From CANLWN01 sp039815505 (GTDB lineage: Bacteria > Bacteroidota > Bacteroidia > Flavobacteriales > Flavobacteriaceae), in NCBI GenBank assembly GCA_039815505.1, contig JBCBZE010000086.1:1-11171 (forward strand): a stretch of 11,171 nt of DNA. Reading direction: 5' to 3'. A program made the position numbers and the translations under genes. This document shows, one piece after another, positions 1 to 5,767 of the stretch. The notes beneath the pieces are model-generated. The model was not told the DNA's origin, did no database searches, and saw only the letters and a list, made by a program, of their open reading frames with translations. The stretch's first letter is position 1, and each line of letters begins with the position of its first letter.

Positions 1-498
1 ACTATTGATACCGGCATTTCCTTTTTTGACCATATGTTGGATCAATTGGCCCGTCATGGACAAATGGACCTGGAAATAAAAGTGAAGGGAGATTTGGAAG
101 TTGACGAACATCACACTATAGAGGATACGGCAATAGCATTGGGCGAAGTGTTCCATAAGGCGTTGGGAAATAAACTAGGTATGGAACGATACGGTTTTTG
201 CTTACCGATGGATGATTGCTTGGCCCAGGTATCCATTGATTTTGGTGGACGTAATTGGTTGGTATGGGAAGCGGGGTTTAAGCGGGAGATGATAGGAAAA
301 ATGCCGACCGAAATGTTCCATCACTTTTTCAAATCCTTTACCGATGGCGCCAAAGCCAACTTGAATATCAAGGCCGAAGGAACCAATGAACATCATAAGA
401 TAGAGGCTATTTTCAAGGCATTTGCCAAGGCGATAAAAATGGCCATAAAACGCGATGTTGAGAAGATGGTTTTACCAAGTACAAAGGGAGTTTTATAA
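1..498 (+). CDS. hisB: Imidazoleglycerol-phosphate dehydratase domain of HisB (5' partial)
   Basis: This enzyme dehydrates imidazole-glycerol phosphate to imidazole-acetol phosphate in cytoplasmic histidine synthesis. The reading frame is open from base 1 and gives 165 visible residues, so the ATG at 34 is internal. The visible part opens with TGISFFDHMLDQLARHG, a hallmark of the family. It then has the first metal-binding motif HHTIED (visible residues 37-42), the LPMDDCLAQ block, the second histidine motif NEHHKIE (about 130-136) and the usual end LPSTKGVL. These are the Mn-binding and catalytic signatures, and all look intact. In Bacteroidota this domain is usually the C-terminal half of a bifunctional HisB with an N-terminal HAD-type histidinol-phosphate phosphatase. 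That half would lie outside the window, so the fusion is inferred. hisH follows after 58 nt. Confidence 0.96.
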   Translation, partial: TIDTGISFFDHMLDQLARHGQMDLEIKVKGDLEVDEHHTIEDTAIALGEVFHKALGNKLGMERYGFCLPMDDCLAQVSIDFGGRNWLVWEAGFKREMIGKMPTEMFHHFFKSFTDGAKANLNIKAEGTNEHHKIEAIFKAFAKAIKMAIKRDVEKMVLPSTKGVL

Positions 499-514
499 AG
501 TTTATCTAATGATT

Positions 515-535
515 TCTTTCCTTTTTTAGGAAAGA
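515..535 (+). other. Perfect 7-bp hairpin in the hisB-hisH gap
   Basis: TCTTTCC (515-521) and GGAAAGA (529-535) are perfect inverted repeats around a T-rich 7-nt loop, between the hisB stop and the hisH start. No T-tract follows the stem, so it is not a classical terminator. It could be an mRNA processing or stability element within the operon, or chance. Confidence 0.3.
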
Positions 536-556
536 TGCCCAAAGGAGAATAAAGAA

Positions 557-1138
557 ATGAAAATCGTCATTATAAATTATGGTGCGGGAAACATACAGAG
601 TATTAAATTCGCCATTCGGCGTTTGGGATATGAAGCGGTCTTGAGCGATGATACCAGTGAAATCATAAAAGCCGATAAGGTGATATTCCCTGGTGTGGGT
701 GAAGCGAGCAGTGCAATGAACAAATTGACCCATAGTGGATTAGATACCATTATACCCCAGCTAAAACAGCCTGTACTAGGTATATGTTTGGGAATGCAAT
801 TAATGTGCAATGCTTCTGAAGAAGGTAATACAAAAGGGTTGGGGATTTTTGATGTAGATGTAATAAAATTCTCCAAAACTGTAAAAGTACCCCAGATCGG
901 TTGGAACCAAATTTCAAACTTAAAATCGGATATGTTCAAGAATGTCCCCGAAAAAGAGCATATTTATTTGGTACATAGTTTTTATGCCCCCTTATGTGAG
1001 CATACAATTGCGGAAACGGATTATGAACTGGTATACAGCGCCGCTTTAGGAAAGGATAATTTTTTTGGGACGCAGTTCCACCCCGAAAAAAGTAGCAAGA
1101 TGGGGGCAAGAATATTGAATAATTTTTTGGAACTATAA
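557..1138 (+). CDS. hisH: Imidazole glycerol phosphate synthase, glutaminase subunit HisH
   Basis: HisH is the class I glutamine amidotransferase that releases ammonia from glutamine and channels it into HisF for synthesis of imidazole-glycerol phosphate and AICAR. The product is 193 aa, normal for the family. The start reads MKIVIINYGAGNIQSI, followed by the oxyanion-strand motif PGVGEA (45-50). The nucleophile elbow GICLGM puts the catalytic Cys at 77, and FHPEKS supplies His175 and Glu177, so the triad is complete. An AAAGGAG sequence lies about 10 nt before the ATG, a clear ribosome binding site for a phylum that often lacks one. The stop codon overlaps the next gene's ATG by one base (TAATG), which suggests translational coupling to the acetyltransferase. 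Its partner HisF is encoded about 2.2 kb downstream in the same operon. Confidence 0.97.
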   Translation: MKIVIINYGAGNIQSIKFAIRRLGYEAVLSDDTSEIIKADKVIFPGVGEASSAMNKLTHSGLDTIIPQLKQPVLGICLGMQLMCNASEEGNTKGLGIFDVDVIKFSKTVKVPQIGWNQISNLKSDMFKNVPEKEHIYLVHSFYAPLCEHTIAETDYELVYSAALGKDNFFGTQFHPEKSSKMGARILNNFLEL

Positions 1139-1554
1139 TGATAGGACAGTTTTATATAGCAACGGACAAATCAAAAATGGACCTCGGATATATCCATAGT
1201 TATTTATCCAACACGTCGTATTGGGCAAAAGGAAGGAGTGTGGAAAATGTAAAGTTATCTATGGATAGCTCCCTTTGTTTCGGTGTTTTTGATCAAGGGG
1301 ATAAACAAGTGGGTTTTGCCCGGTTGGTCACGGATTGGGTAGTCTTTGGTTGGATAATGGATGTCTTTATAGACGAGCACCACAGGGGAGAGGGATTGGG
1401 TAAATCGCTCATGGACCATATACTTTCCTATCCGGGTGTAAAAAACATAAATGGCATAGGATTGCGAACAAATGATGCCCATGAACTTTATAAAAAGTTT
1501 GGTTTTGCTGAAATTGAGGATGCAGAAACATGGATGCTGAAAAGAAATAGTTAG
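1138..1554 (+). CDS. GNAT-family N-acetyltransferase
   Basis: This 138-aa protein looks like a single-domain GCN5-related acetyltransferase that uses acetyl-CoA. Motif A is clear: a beta strand WIMDVFIDEHHRG leads into the pyrophosphate-binding loop RGEGLG (83-88) and the helix KSLMDHIL. Motif B is the C-terminal TNDAHELYKKFGF (111-123), with the Tyr typical of the catalytic region. The substrate cannot be told from sequence; the family acetylates small amines, antibiotics or protein N-termini. The start is fixed by the one-base overlap with the hisH stop. It is not a histidine-pathway enzyme, so its presence in the operon reflects either co-transcription of a housekeeping gene or an unrecognised link. 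Codon use resembles the his genes, unlike the following gene. Confidence 0.9.
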   Translation: MIGQFYIATDKSKMDLGYIHSYLSNTSYWAKGRSVENVKLSMDSSLCFGVFDQGDKQVGFARLVTDWVVFGWIMDVFIDEHHRGEGLGKSLMDHILSYPGVKNINGIGLRTNDAHELYKKFGFAEIEDAETWMLKRNS

Positions 1555-1576
1555 ATAAGAAAGGTTAAAATTTTTA

Positions 1577-1597
1577 AGTAATTAGTATTGAGTAAAG
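1577..1597 (+). repeat. Left 7-bp-periodic repeat of the four-helix-bundle cassette
   Basis: Three consecutive 7-bp units share the form AGTAnnn: AGTAATT (1577-1583), AGTATTG (1584-1590) and AGTAAAG (1591-1597). The tract overlaps the proposed TTG start of the following gene. Bases 1584-1595 match, inverted, bases 1969-1980 on the far side of that gene at 11 of 12 positions. Confidence 0.6.
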
Positions 1598-1980
1598 AGA
1601 AAAAAGTGAATAAATACAAGGACTTAAAAATTTGGGATAAAGCTATGGAACTTGTAGAATTGGTTTATAAATTGGTAAAAGAGTTACCTGAAGATGAAAA
1701 ATTTGGTCTAACATCGCAAATAAAAAGATGTAGCATTTCTATTTCTTCAAATATTGCGGAAGGAGCGGGTAGGAATTCAAAAAAGGAGTTTATTCATTTT
1801 CTTAGCATAGCTAATGGTTCAACCTTAGAACTTGAAACACAATTACTTCTTACCACTAGTTTACATTTTGTAAAGGAAGAAAAGGTACAATCACTTTTGA
1901 TTTTGACCAATGGGATAAAGAAGATGAATGATGCGCTGCGGAAAAGTATTGGTTTTGCTTAGTACGGATTACTCTATACT
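1584..1980 (+). mobile_element. Putative small cassette: four-helix-bundle gene between imperfect inverted repeats
   Basis: The span runs from AGTATTGAGTAA (1584-1595) to TTACTCTATACT (1969-1980). These are inverted repeats of each other with one mismatch in 12. It contains only the four-helix-bundle gene. The contents are markedly AT-rich: bases 1621-1680 are 16/60 G+C, against 32/60 in 3481-3540 of hisF. No transposase is present and I see no obvious target-site duplication. The call as an insertable unit is inference from composition, repeats and position between two operon genes with 33-nt gaps on each side. Confidence 0.3.
1588..1962 (+). CDS. Four-helix-bundle protein (S23/23S rRNA intervening-sequence protein family)
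   Basis: This small protein of 124 aa belongs by its motifs to the four-helix-bundle family first seen encoded in 23S rRNA intervening sequences. Diagnostic blocks are YKDLKIWDKAMELVELVYKL (about 10-29), LTSQIKRCSISISSNIAEG (41-59), a Gly-rich turn GAGRNSKKEF and a helix rich in Glu/Leu near 75-90. Such proteins are small pentameric helical bundles without a catalytic motif. The Avd protein of diversity-generating retroelements has the same fold, but no reverse transcriptase is visible here. There is no in-frame ATG before the conserved region, so TTG at 1588 is the likely start, with GTG at 1606 as the alternative. The gene is AT-rich and flanked by 7-bp-periodic repeats, unlike its his neighbours, which suggests arrival as a cassette. 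Its cellular role is unknown. Confidence 0.88.
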   Translation: MSKEKKVNKYKDLKIWDKAMELVELVYKLVKELPEDEKFGLTSQIKRCSISISSNIAEGAGRNSKKEFIHFLSIANGSTLELETQLLLTTSLHFVKEEKVQSLLILTNGIKKMNDALRKSIGFA

Positions 1981-1986
1981 TAATAC
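1959..1986 (+). repeat. Right 7-bp-periodic repeat of the four-helix-bundle cassette
   Basis: Four consecutive 7-bp units end in TAC: TTAGTAC, GGATTAC, TCTATAC and TTAATAC. The TAC triplets begin at 1963, 1970, 1977 and 1984, exactly seven bases apart. The tract begins at the gene's stop codon (TAG 1960-1962) and ends 9 bases before hisA. In the reverse orientation it matches the AGTAnnn pattern on the left side of the gene. Confidence 0.6.
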
Positions 1987-1995
1987 AAATAGAAT

Positions 1996-2772
1996 ATGAG
2001 AATAATACCGGCAATAGATATCATAGAAGGAAAATGTGTGCGCCTTTCCAAAGGGGACTATGACACAAAAAAGATATACAATGAAAATCCGTTGGAAGTT
2101 GCCAAACAATTTCAGGACCATGGTATAGAATACCTGCATTTAGTGGATTTGGATGGGGCAAAATCCAAGCATATCGTAAACCATAAAATACTGGAACAAA
2201 TTGCAACAGGTACTAATTTGAAGATCGATTTTGGCGGGGGATTAAAAACGGATGAAGATCTTCATATTGCCTTCGAAAGCGGTGCCCAACAAATTACCGG
2301 TGGTAGTATTGCCGTAAAGGACAAACGGACATTTACGAATTGGTTAAAAACCTATGGATCGGACAAAGTTATTTTAGGAGCGGATGCCCATAATGGAAGA
2401 GTAGCTGTTTCCGGTTGGTTAGAGGAATCCAATGAAGAATTGATTCCGTTCATTAAAGCGTATAAAAATAAAGGGGCGAAATTTGTGATATGCACCGATA
2501 TTGGCAAAGATGGCATGTTGGAGGGTCCCTCATTTAAACTCTATAGTGAAATATTGACAGCTACCGCCCAAATAGAGACTTCGGTGGGCCCAAGTGGTGT
2601 GGAAGATAAGGAGGTTCCCGGCATAAAACTGATCGCCAGTGGTGGAATATCCCATTTTGATGAACTGCCACGCCTCGCGGAAATGGGTTGCGAGGGAACC
2701 ATAATCGGTAAAGCCATCTATGAAAATAGAATTAGTTTAAAGCAATTGGAAAATTTTATGCTTAACCAATAG
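1996..2772 (+). CDS. hisA: HisA, ProFAR isomerase
   Basis: HisA is the (beta/alpha)8-barrel isomerase that converts ProFAR to PRFAR, the substrate of HisH/HisF. The N-terminus MRIIPAIDIIEGKCVRL carries catalytic Asp8. LGADAHNGRVAVSGW supplies the second catalytic Asp at 130. The two phosphate-binding Gly motifs are DFGGGLKTDED (from 78) and IASGGISHFDEL (about 213-224), and CTDIGKDGMLEGPS (166-179) is the expected loop. At 258 aa it is somewhat longer than the usual 240-250. The surplus appears as a hydrophilic stretch around residues 190-209, just before the strand KLIASGG. The gene starts 9 nt after the repeat tract behind the four-helix-bundle gene, with no visible ribosome binding site. 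The DinB-like gene follows after two bases. Confidence 0.96.
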   Translation: MRIIPAIDIIEGKCVRLSKGDYDTKKIYNENPLEVAKQFQDHGIEYLHLVDLDGAKSKHIVNHKILEQIATGTNLKIDFGGGLKTDEDLHIAFESGAQQITGGSIAVKDKRTFTNWLKTYGSDKVILGADAHNGRVAVSGWLEESNEELIPFIKAYKNKGAKFVICTDIGKDGMLEGPSFKLYSEILTATAQIETSVGPSGVEDKEVPGIKLIASGGISHFDELPRLAEMGCEGTIIGKAIYENRISLKQLENFMLNQ

Positions 2773-2774
2773 AA

Positions 2775-3284
2775 ATGGAAGATAAATTAGTGAAAGAATT
2801 TGTAGCCCAAGCCATCTATAGAATGGATGAGAGCACGCGTATGATAGGCATTGCCTTTGACCAATTGTCCGAAAAAGATATTTGGTTAAAACCCAATGAA
2901 GCTTCCAATAGTGTAGGGAACCTGGTATTACATCTTTGCGGAAACATTACCCAGTATGGTATTGCCTCTTTGGGAGGCACAAAAGATTTTAGAGAGCGGG
3001 AAAAGGAATTTTTAACCAATGGTGGAGAGACCAAGGCCGAGTTATGGGACAAATTGGTAGAAACCGTTGGGAAGTCCAAGCGTATTTTAAATACCATTTC
3101 TTCCGAAGAACTATTGAGATCAAGGGAGGTGCAGGGCTTTTCCTTTTCAGGAATTGGAGTGGTCTTGCATGTAGTGGAACATTATTCCTACCATACCGGA
3201 CAAATAGCGTATTGGACCAAAATCATAAAGAATAAGGATTTGGGTTTTTATGAGGGAATTGATTTGGAAGTTAAAAATAAATGA
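2775..3284 (+). CDS. DinB-like (YfiT/DUF1572-type) putative metal-dependent protein
   Basis: This 169-aa protein resembles the DinB/YfiT superfamily: four-helix-bundle proteins with a three-His metal site, some of which are thiol transferases for bacillithiol or mycothiol. The likely ligands are His53 in VGNLVLHLCGN, and His136 and His140 in HVVEHYSYHTGQIAYW (132-147), the usual C-terminal block. WLKPNEASNSVGNL (37-50) is the common loop ahead of the first ligand. A hydrolase or transferase activity is possible but its substrate is unknown. The name reflects homology to a DNA-damage-inducible gene and not a proven repair role. It starts two bases after the hisA stop, so it is almost certainly co-transcribed and perhaps translationally coupled. 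It has no known part in histidine synthesis. Confidence 0.85.
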   Translation: MEDKLVKEFVAQAIYRMDESTRMIGIAFDQLSEKDIWLKPNEASNSVGNLVLHLCGNITQYGIASLGGTKDFREREKEFLTNGGETKAELWDKLVETVGKSKRILNTISSEELLRSREVQGFSFSGIGVVLHVVEHYSYHTGQIAYWTKIIKNKDLGFYEGIDLEVKNK

Positions 3285-3286
3285 GA

Positions 3287-3314
3287 TACGAAGTACAAAA
3301 TACGAAACACAAAA
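3287..3314 (+). repeat. Isolated 7-bp-periodic tract between the DinB-like gene and hisF
   Basis: Four successive heptamers start three bases after the DinB-like stop: TACGAAG (3287), TACAAAA (3294), TACGAAA (3301) and CACAAAA (3308). They differ from one another at one to three positions. The TAC-every-7-bp pattern is the same as in the tract right of the four-helix-bundle gene at 1959-1986. No gene is associated with it here. The rest of the 71-nt gap is very AT-rich and could hold a promoter for hisF, but I cannot point to a convincing one. Confidence 0.7.
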
Positions 3315-3355
3315 CATTTATAATAGAATATATTTTTAACCTTGTATTTTAATTT

Positions 3356-4111
3356 ATGCTTACAAGACGTATTATACCCTGTTTGGATATTAAAAACGGA
3401 AGAACCGTAAAAGGAGTCAATTTTGTGGATTTACGGGATGCAGGAGACCCCGTGGAACTGGCATCCATTTATGCGGATACCGGTGCGGACGAGTTGGTTT
3501 TTTTGGATATATCGGCAACGGAGGAGCGCCGAAAAACCCTGGCCGATTTGGTGCTTAGAGTTGCTGAAAAAGTAAACATTCCCTTTACCGTGGGTGGTGG
3601 TATTTCGTCCGTGGAAGATGTGGATATTTTGCTACAAAACGGGGCCGATAAAGTGTCCATTAATTCCTCGGCGGTCAAGAATCCACAACTGATCAATGAT
3701 CTGGTGGCAAAATTTGGTTCCCAGTGTATTGTGGTGGCTATAGATGCCAAGCAAATTGATGGGGAATGGATGGTGCACTTGGTTGGGGGCAAAGTACCAA
3801 CAGAACTTAATCTATTTCATTGGGCCAAGGAAGTAGAACGGCGTGGGGCGGGGGAGATCCTTTTTACCTCTATGAATCATGATGGTACCAAGAACGGTTT
3901 TGCCAACAAAGCCTTGGCACGTTTATCGACTGAATTGAACATTCCCATTATTGCTTCCGGTGGTGCCGGTAATGTGCGGCATTTTGTGGATGCTTTTAGG
4001 GAAGGAAAAGCAGATGCAGCTCTGGCCGCGAGCATATTTCATTTTAAGGAAGTGGACATACCGGAGCTAAAAAAAGAATTAAGGGAAAATGATATCCCAA
4101 TACGAATATAG
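3356..4111 (+). CDS. hisF: Imidazole glycerol phosphate synthase, cyclase subunit HisF
   Basis: HisF is the (beta/alpha)8-barrel that uses ammonia from HisH to cleave and cyclise PRFAR, giving imidazole-glycerol phosphate for HisB and AICAR for purine synthesis. The product is 251 aa, typical for the family. The start MLTRRIIPCLDIKNGRTVKG contains catalytic Asp11, and VVAIDAKQIDGEWMVH contains the second catalytic Asp130. The phosphate-binding loops are TVGGGISSVEDV (78-89) and IIASGGAGNVRHF (198-210), and the FTSMNHDGTKNG loop (170-181) is present. All active-site elements are in place. The ATG is preceded by AT-rich sequence with no evident Shine-Dalgarno. A 71-nt gap with heptameric repeats separates it from the previous gene, so separate transcription cannot be excluded. 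Confidence 0.97.
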   Translation: MLTRRIIPCLDIKNGRTVKGVNFVDLRDAGDPVELASIYADTGADELVFLDISATEERRKTLADLVLRVAEKVNIPFTVGGGISSVEDVDILLQNGADKVSINSSAVKNPQLINDLVAKFGSQCIVVAIDAKQIDGEWMVHLVGGKVPTELNLFHWAKEVERRGAGEILFTSMNHDGTKNGFANKALARLSTELNIPIIASGGAGNVRHFVDAFREGKADAALAASIFHFKEVDIPELKKELRENDIPIRI

Positions 4112-4140
4112 TTAACTATCCCATGAGGCATAGTCGAGAT

Positions 4141-4157
4141 ATTTTTATTTTAAAAAT
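4141..4157 (+). other. AT-only hairpin in the hisF-hisIE gap
   Basis: ATTTTTA (4141-4147) and TAAAAAT (4151-4157) are perfect inverted repeats around TTT, followed nearby by a run of six T. The stem contains no G or C, so its stability would be low. It lies in the 89-nt gap before hisIE, where I see no clear promoter. A weak attenuation site is possible; chance in AT-rich DNA is as likely. Confidence 0.2.
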
Positions 4158-4200
4158 CTTGATTTTTTCGAAGGTGCCAAAGGTGATTTAAGATTTTATA

Positions 4201-4800
4201 ATGAAGATAGATTTCAATAAAAATAAAGACGGATTGATTCCGGCAATCATTCAGGATGCAACCACCAAAAACGTGTTGATGCTGGGCTATATGAACGCGG
4301 ATGCGCTGAAAAAGACCCAAGAGTCTAAAAAAGTCACATTCTATAGTCGTAGCAAGCAACGTTTGTGGACCAAAGGCGAGGAGAGTGGTAATTTTTTAGA
4401 ACTGGTGTCCGTAACAAACGACTGTGATCACGATACGTTATTGGTATCCGTTAATCCTGTAGGACCCACCTGTCATACAGGGAGCGATACGTGTTGGAAC
4501 CAAGAGAACAAGTCACATTTTGGGTTTATATCCCAGTTAGAGGAGGTCATTGCCGATAGAAAAAGAAGCCAGACAGATTCAGGGAGTTATGTGAGTTCAC
4601 TTTTTAAAAAAGGAATGAATAAGATAGCCCAAAAAGTGGGGGAAGAAGCCGTTGAGGTTGTCATAGAGGCAAAAGATAATAACGATGCACTTTTTTTGAA
4701 TGAAAGTGCCGACCTATTGTTCCACTATTTAATTCTTTTACAGGCCAAGGGATTTACATTACAGGACATTGAAACAGTTTTGAAAGAACGCCATAAATAG
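4201..4800 (+). CDS. hisI: Bifunctional phosphoribosyl-AMP cyclohydrolase / phosphoribosyl-ATP pyrophosphohydrolase
   Basis: This fused enzyme (HisIE) carries out the second and third steps of histidine synthesis. HisE removes pyrophosphate from PR-ATP and HisI opens the adenine ring of PR-AMP. The N-terminal HisI domain (about 1-105) has VLMLGYMNADAL, FYSRSKQRLWTKGE and the metal cluster motif NDCDHDTLL (Cys75, Asp76, Asp78). Cys91 and Cys98 in PTCHTGSDTCW complete the Zn site. The C-terminal HisE domain (about 107-199) is an all-alpha MazG-like fold with the Mg-binding KVGEEAVEVVIEA (145-157) and the helix ESADLLFHYLILL (168-180). At 199 aa the length fits a fused protein. It is the last gene of the operon, as is usual for hisI(E) in Bacteroidota. 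Confidence 0.97.
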   Translation: MKIDFNKNKDGLIPAIIQDATTKNVLMLGYMNADALKKTQESKKVTFYSRSKQRLWTKGEESGNFLELVSVTNDCDHDTLLVSVNPVGPTCHTGSDTCWNQENKSHFGFISQLEEVIADRKRSQTDSGSYVSSLFKKGMNKIAQKVGEEAVEVVIEAKDNNDALFLNESADLLFHYLILLQAKGFTLQDIETVLKERHK

Positions 4801-4816
4801 TACATGTCGTCATTAG

Positions 4817-4827
4817 CCGGTCACCGG
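4817..4827 (+). other. GC-rich palindrome in the gap between convergent hisIE and the DUF1853-like gene
   Basis: CCGGT (4817-4821) and ACCGG (4823-4827) flank one C, with partial extension by TTA on the left and TAA on the right. It lies in the 82-bp gap between convergent genes, where a terminator would be expected. No T-run follows on either strand and the loop would be one base, so it is a weak terminator candidate. Nothing else is recognisable in the gap. Confidence 0.2.
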
Positions 4828-4882
4828 TAAACCAGTTGGGGGAACGGTTATCTTTGACATACTTCAAATGTTAGGCCCCAAT

Positions 4883-5689
4883 TTACCACCAGACCACAAA
4901 ACACTTCTCAAATTGGTTCGCTGATTTTTTTATCCATACCATAGGTGCATTTTCTTTTAGCATCCGTAGGTTGATTTCAATCAGCATATCAAAATGGGAT
5001 TGCCAATTTACATGATCATGCGGCCGTATGACCCATTCGGACTTAGAGGGAACATAAAATTGATATTCTTGAAAGGCTTGTGAATTAAAATCATCAAACC
5101 GCAGCCAGAAACCTATTATACACGCTTTGTTCAAAGGGCGGATGTTAATGTTGGTCTCTTTAAAAGGGATAAATAATTGCGCTTTGTAACAAGCTTCATG
5201 CGTTACCTCCAAATGGGATATGGAATGATTTTTTAATATATCAATACCTTCTTCCGAGTGCAGAAGTTGAAATTGCTGATTTTTTATTTTTTCCATTTTG
5301 GTAAAGAACATATCCTTTTTGTTCGGCCCCATAAGTCGATGAATAGGTTCCGATATATGGGTGTTGATAATATAGAATTTATAGGTGAGCTCAACGTGTA
5401 CTATTTGATTCCTCCGTACATCTTTTAAAACAAAATCGATTTCACCTAGGGTTTGGTTCCCCGCCCTTACGGGAATATTATGCAATACAACCCTATAGTT
5501 GATATCATGTGTTATAAACTGTTTAAAAACATGCTCCATTTGATGTCCCAAACGTATATTATTTGGAAAGGGCCGTGGAACAAAGTCGTTTAGGTCAATT
5601 TCCGGGAACTCAAATTGTGTTATACCAAATTGTTCTTTAGTCCATAGGGGAGGGGTGTTTAAGAAACCAACATATTGTTTTTTGACCAT
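4883..5689 (-). CDS. DUF1853-like protein, possible PD-(D/E)XK-fold nuclease relative
   Basis: The 268-aa product resembles DUF1853 proteins, whose function is unknown. The supporting blocks are LGHQMEHVFKQFI (47-59), TLGEIDFVLKD (80-90), HVELTYKFYI (98-107) and GPNKKDMFFTKMEKIKNQQ (121-139). The acidic and basic residues Glu52, Asp85, Glu100 and Lys104 are ordered as in the restriction-endonuclease-like fold: a helix Glu, then a strand Asp, then Glu and Lys on the next strand. However, Glu and Lys are separated by three residues instead of one, so nuclease activity is only a possibility. There is no signal peptide or membrane segment, so it should be cytoplasmic. It converges on hisIE and diverges from the VWA/AAA+ pair. 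Other in-frame starts (for example Met51) would remove conserved sequence, which supports the ATG at 5689. Confidence 0.72.
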   Translation of the reverse strand: MVKKQYVGFLNTPPLWTKEQFGITQFEFPEIDLNDFVPRPFPNNIRLGHQMEHVFKQFITHDINYRVVLHNIPVRAGNQTLGEIDFVLKDVRRNQIVHVELTYKFYIINTHISEPIHRLMGPNKKDMFFTKMEKIKNQQFQLLHSEEGIDILKNHSISHLEVTHEACYKAQLFIPFKETNINIRPLNKACIIGFWLRFDDFNSQAFQEYQFYVPSKSEWVIRPHDHVNWQSHFDMLIEINLRMLKENAPMVWIKKSANQFEKCFVVWW

Positions 5690-5767
5690 ATCACACGAAA
5701 ATAATGCAAAGCGTTAAGTTTTCATTAAAACACTCTGGCGTTCTACGAAATGTTTTATTTTTATACT
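5690..5767. promoter_or_regulatory. Divergent intergenic region (DUF1853-like gene / VWA gene)
   Basis: This short, AT-rich region must contain the start signals for both divergent genes. It has one small hairpin, GTTTT (5718-5722) with AAAAC (5727-5731). I see no confident TTG / TAnnTTTG promoter pair of the Bacteroidota type on either strand. Confidence 0.35.

Noticed and set aside
1588..1962. The four-helix-bundle gene as Avd of a diversity-generating retroelement
   Set aside because: There is no reverse transcriptase, template repeat or variable-repeat target anywhere in the window.
2816..3097. Minus-strand open frames opposite the his, AAA+ and kinase genes
   Set aside because: They lie wholly inside well-supported genes, show no recognisable domains and have composition expected of antisense shadows.
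499..4200. His-leader attenuator or T-box-like control within the operon
   Set aside because: No run of His codons in a short leader frame and no recognisable leader RNA; the operon's true 5' end is outside the window.
4801..4882. Remnant gene or attachment site between hisIE and the DUF1853-like gene
   Set aside because: No frame of useful length, no repeat of a neighbouring sequence and no tRNA-like structure could be found; only a short palindrome stands out.
5689..5695. TATCACA next to the DUF1853-like start, resembling the operator half-site
   Set aside because: It has no second copy at 11-bp spacing on either side, and a single heptamer is expected by chance.
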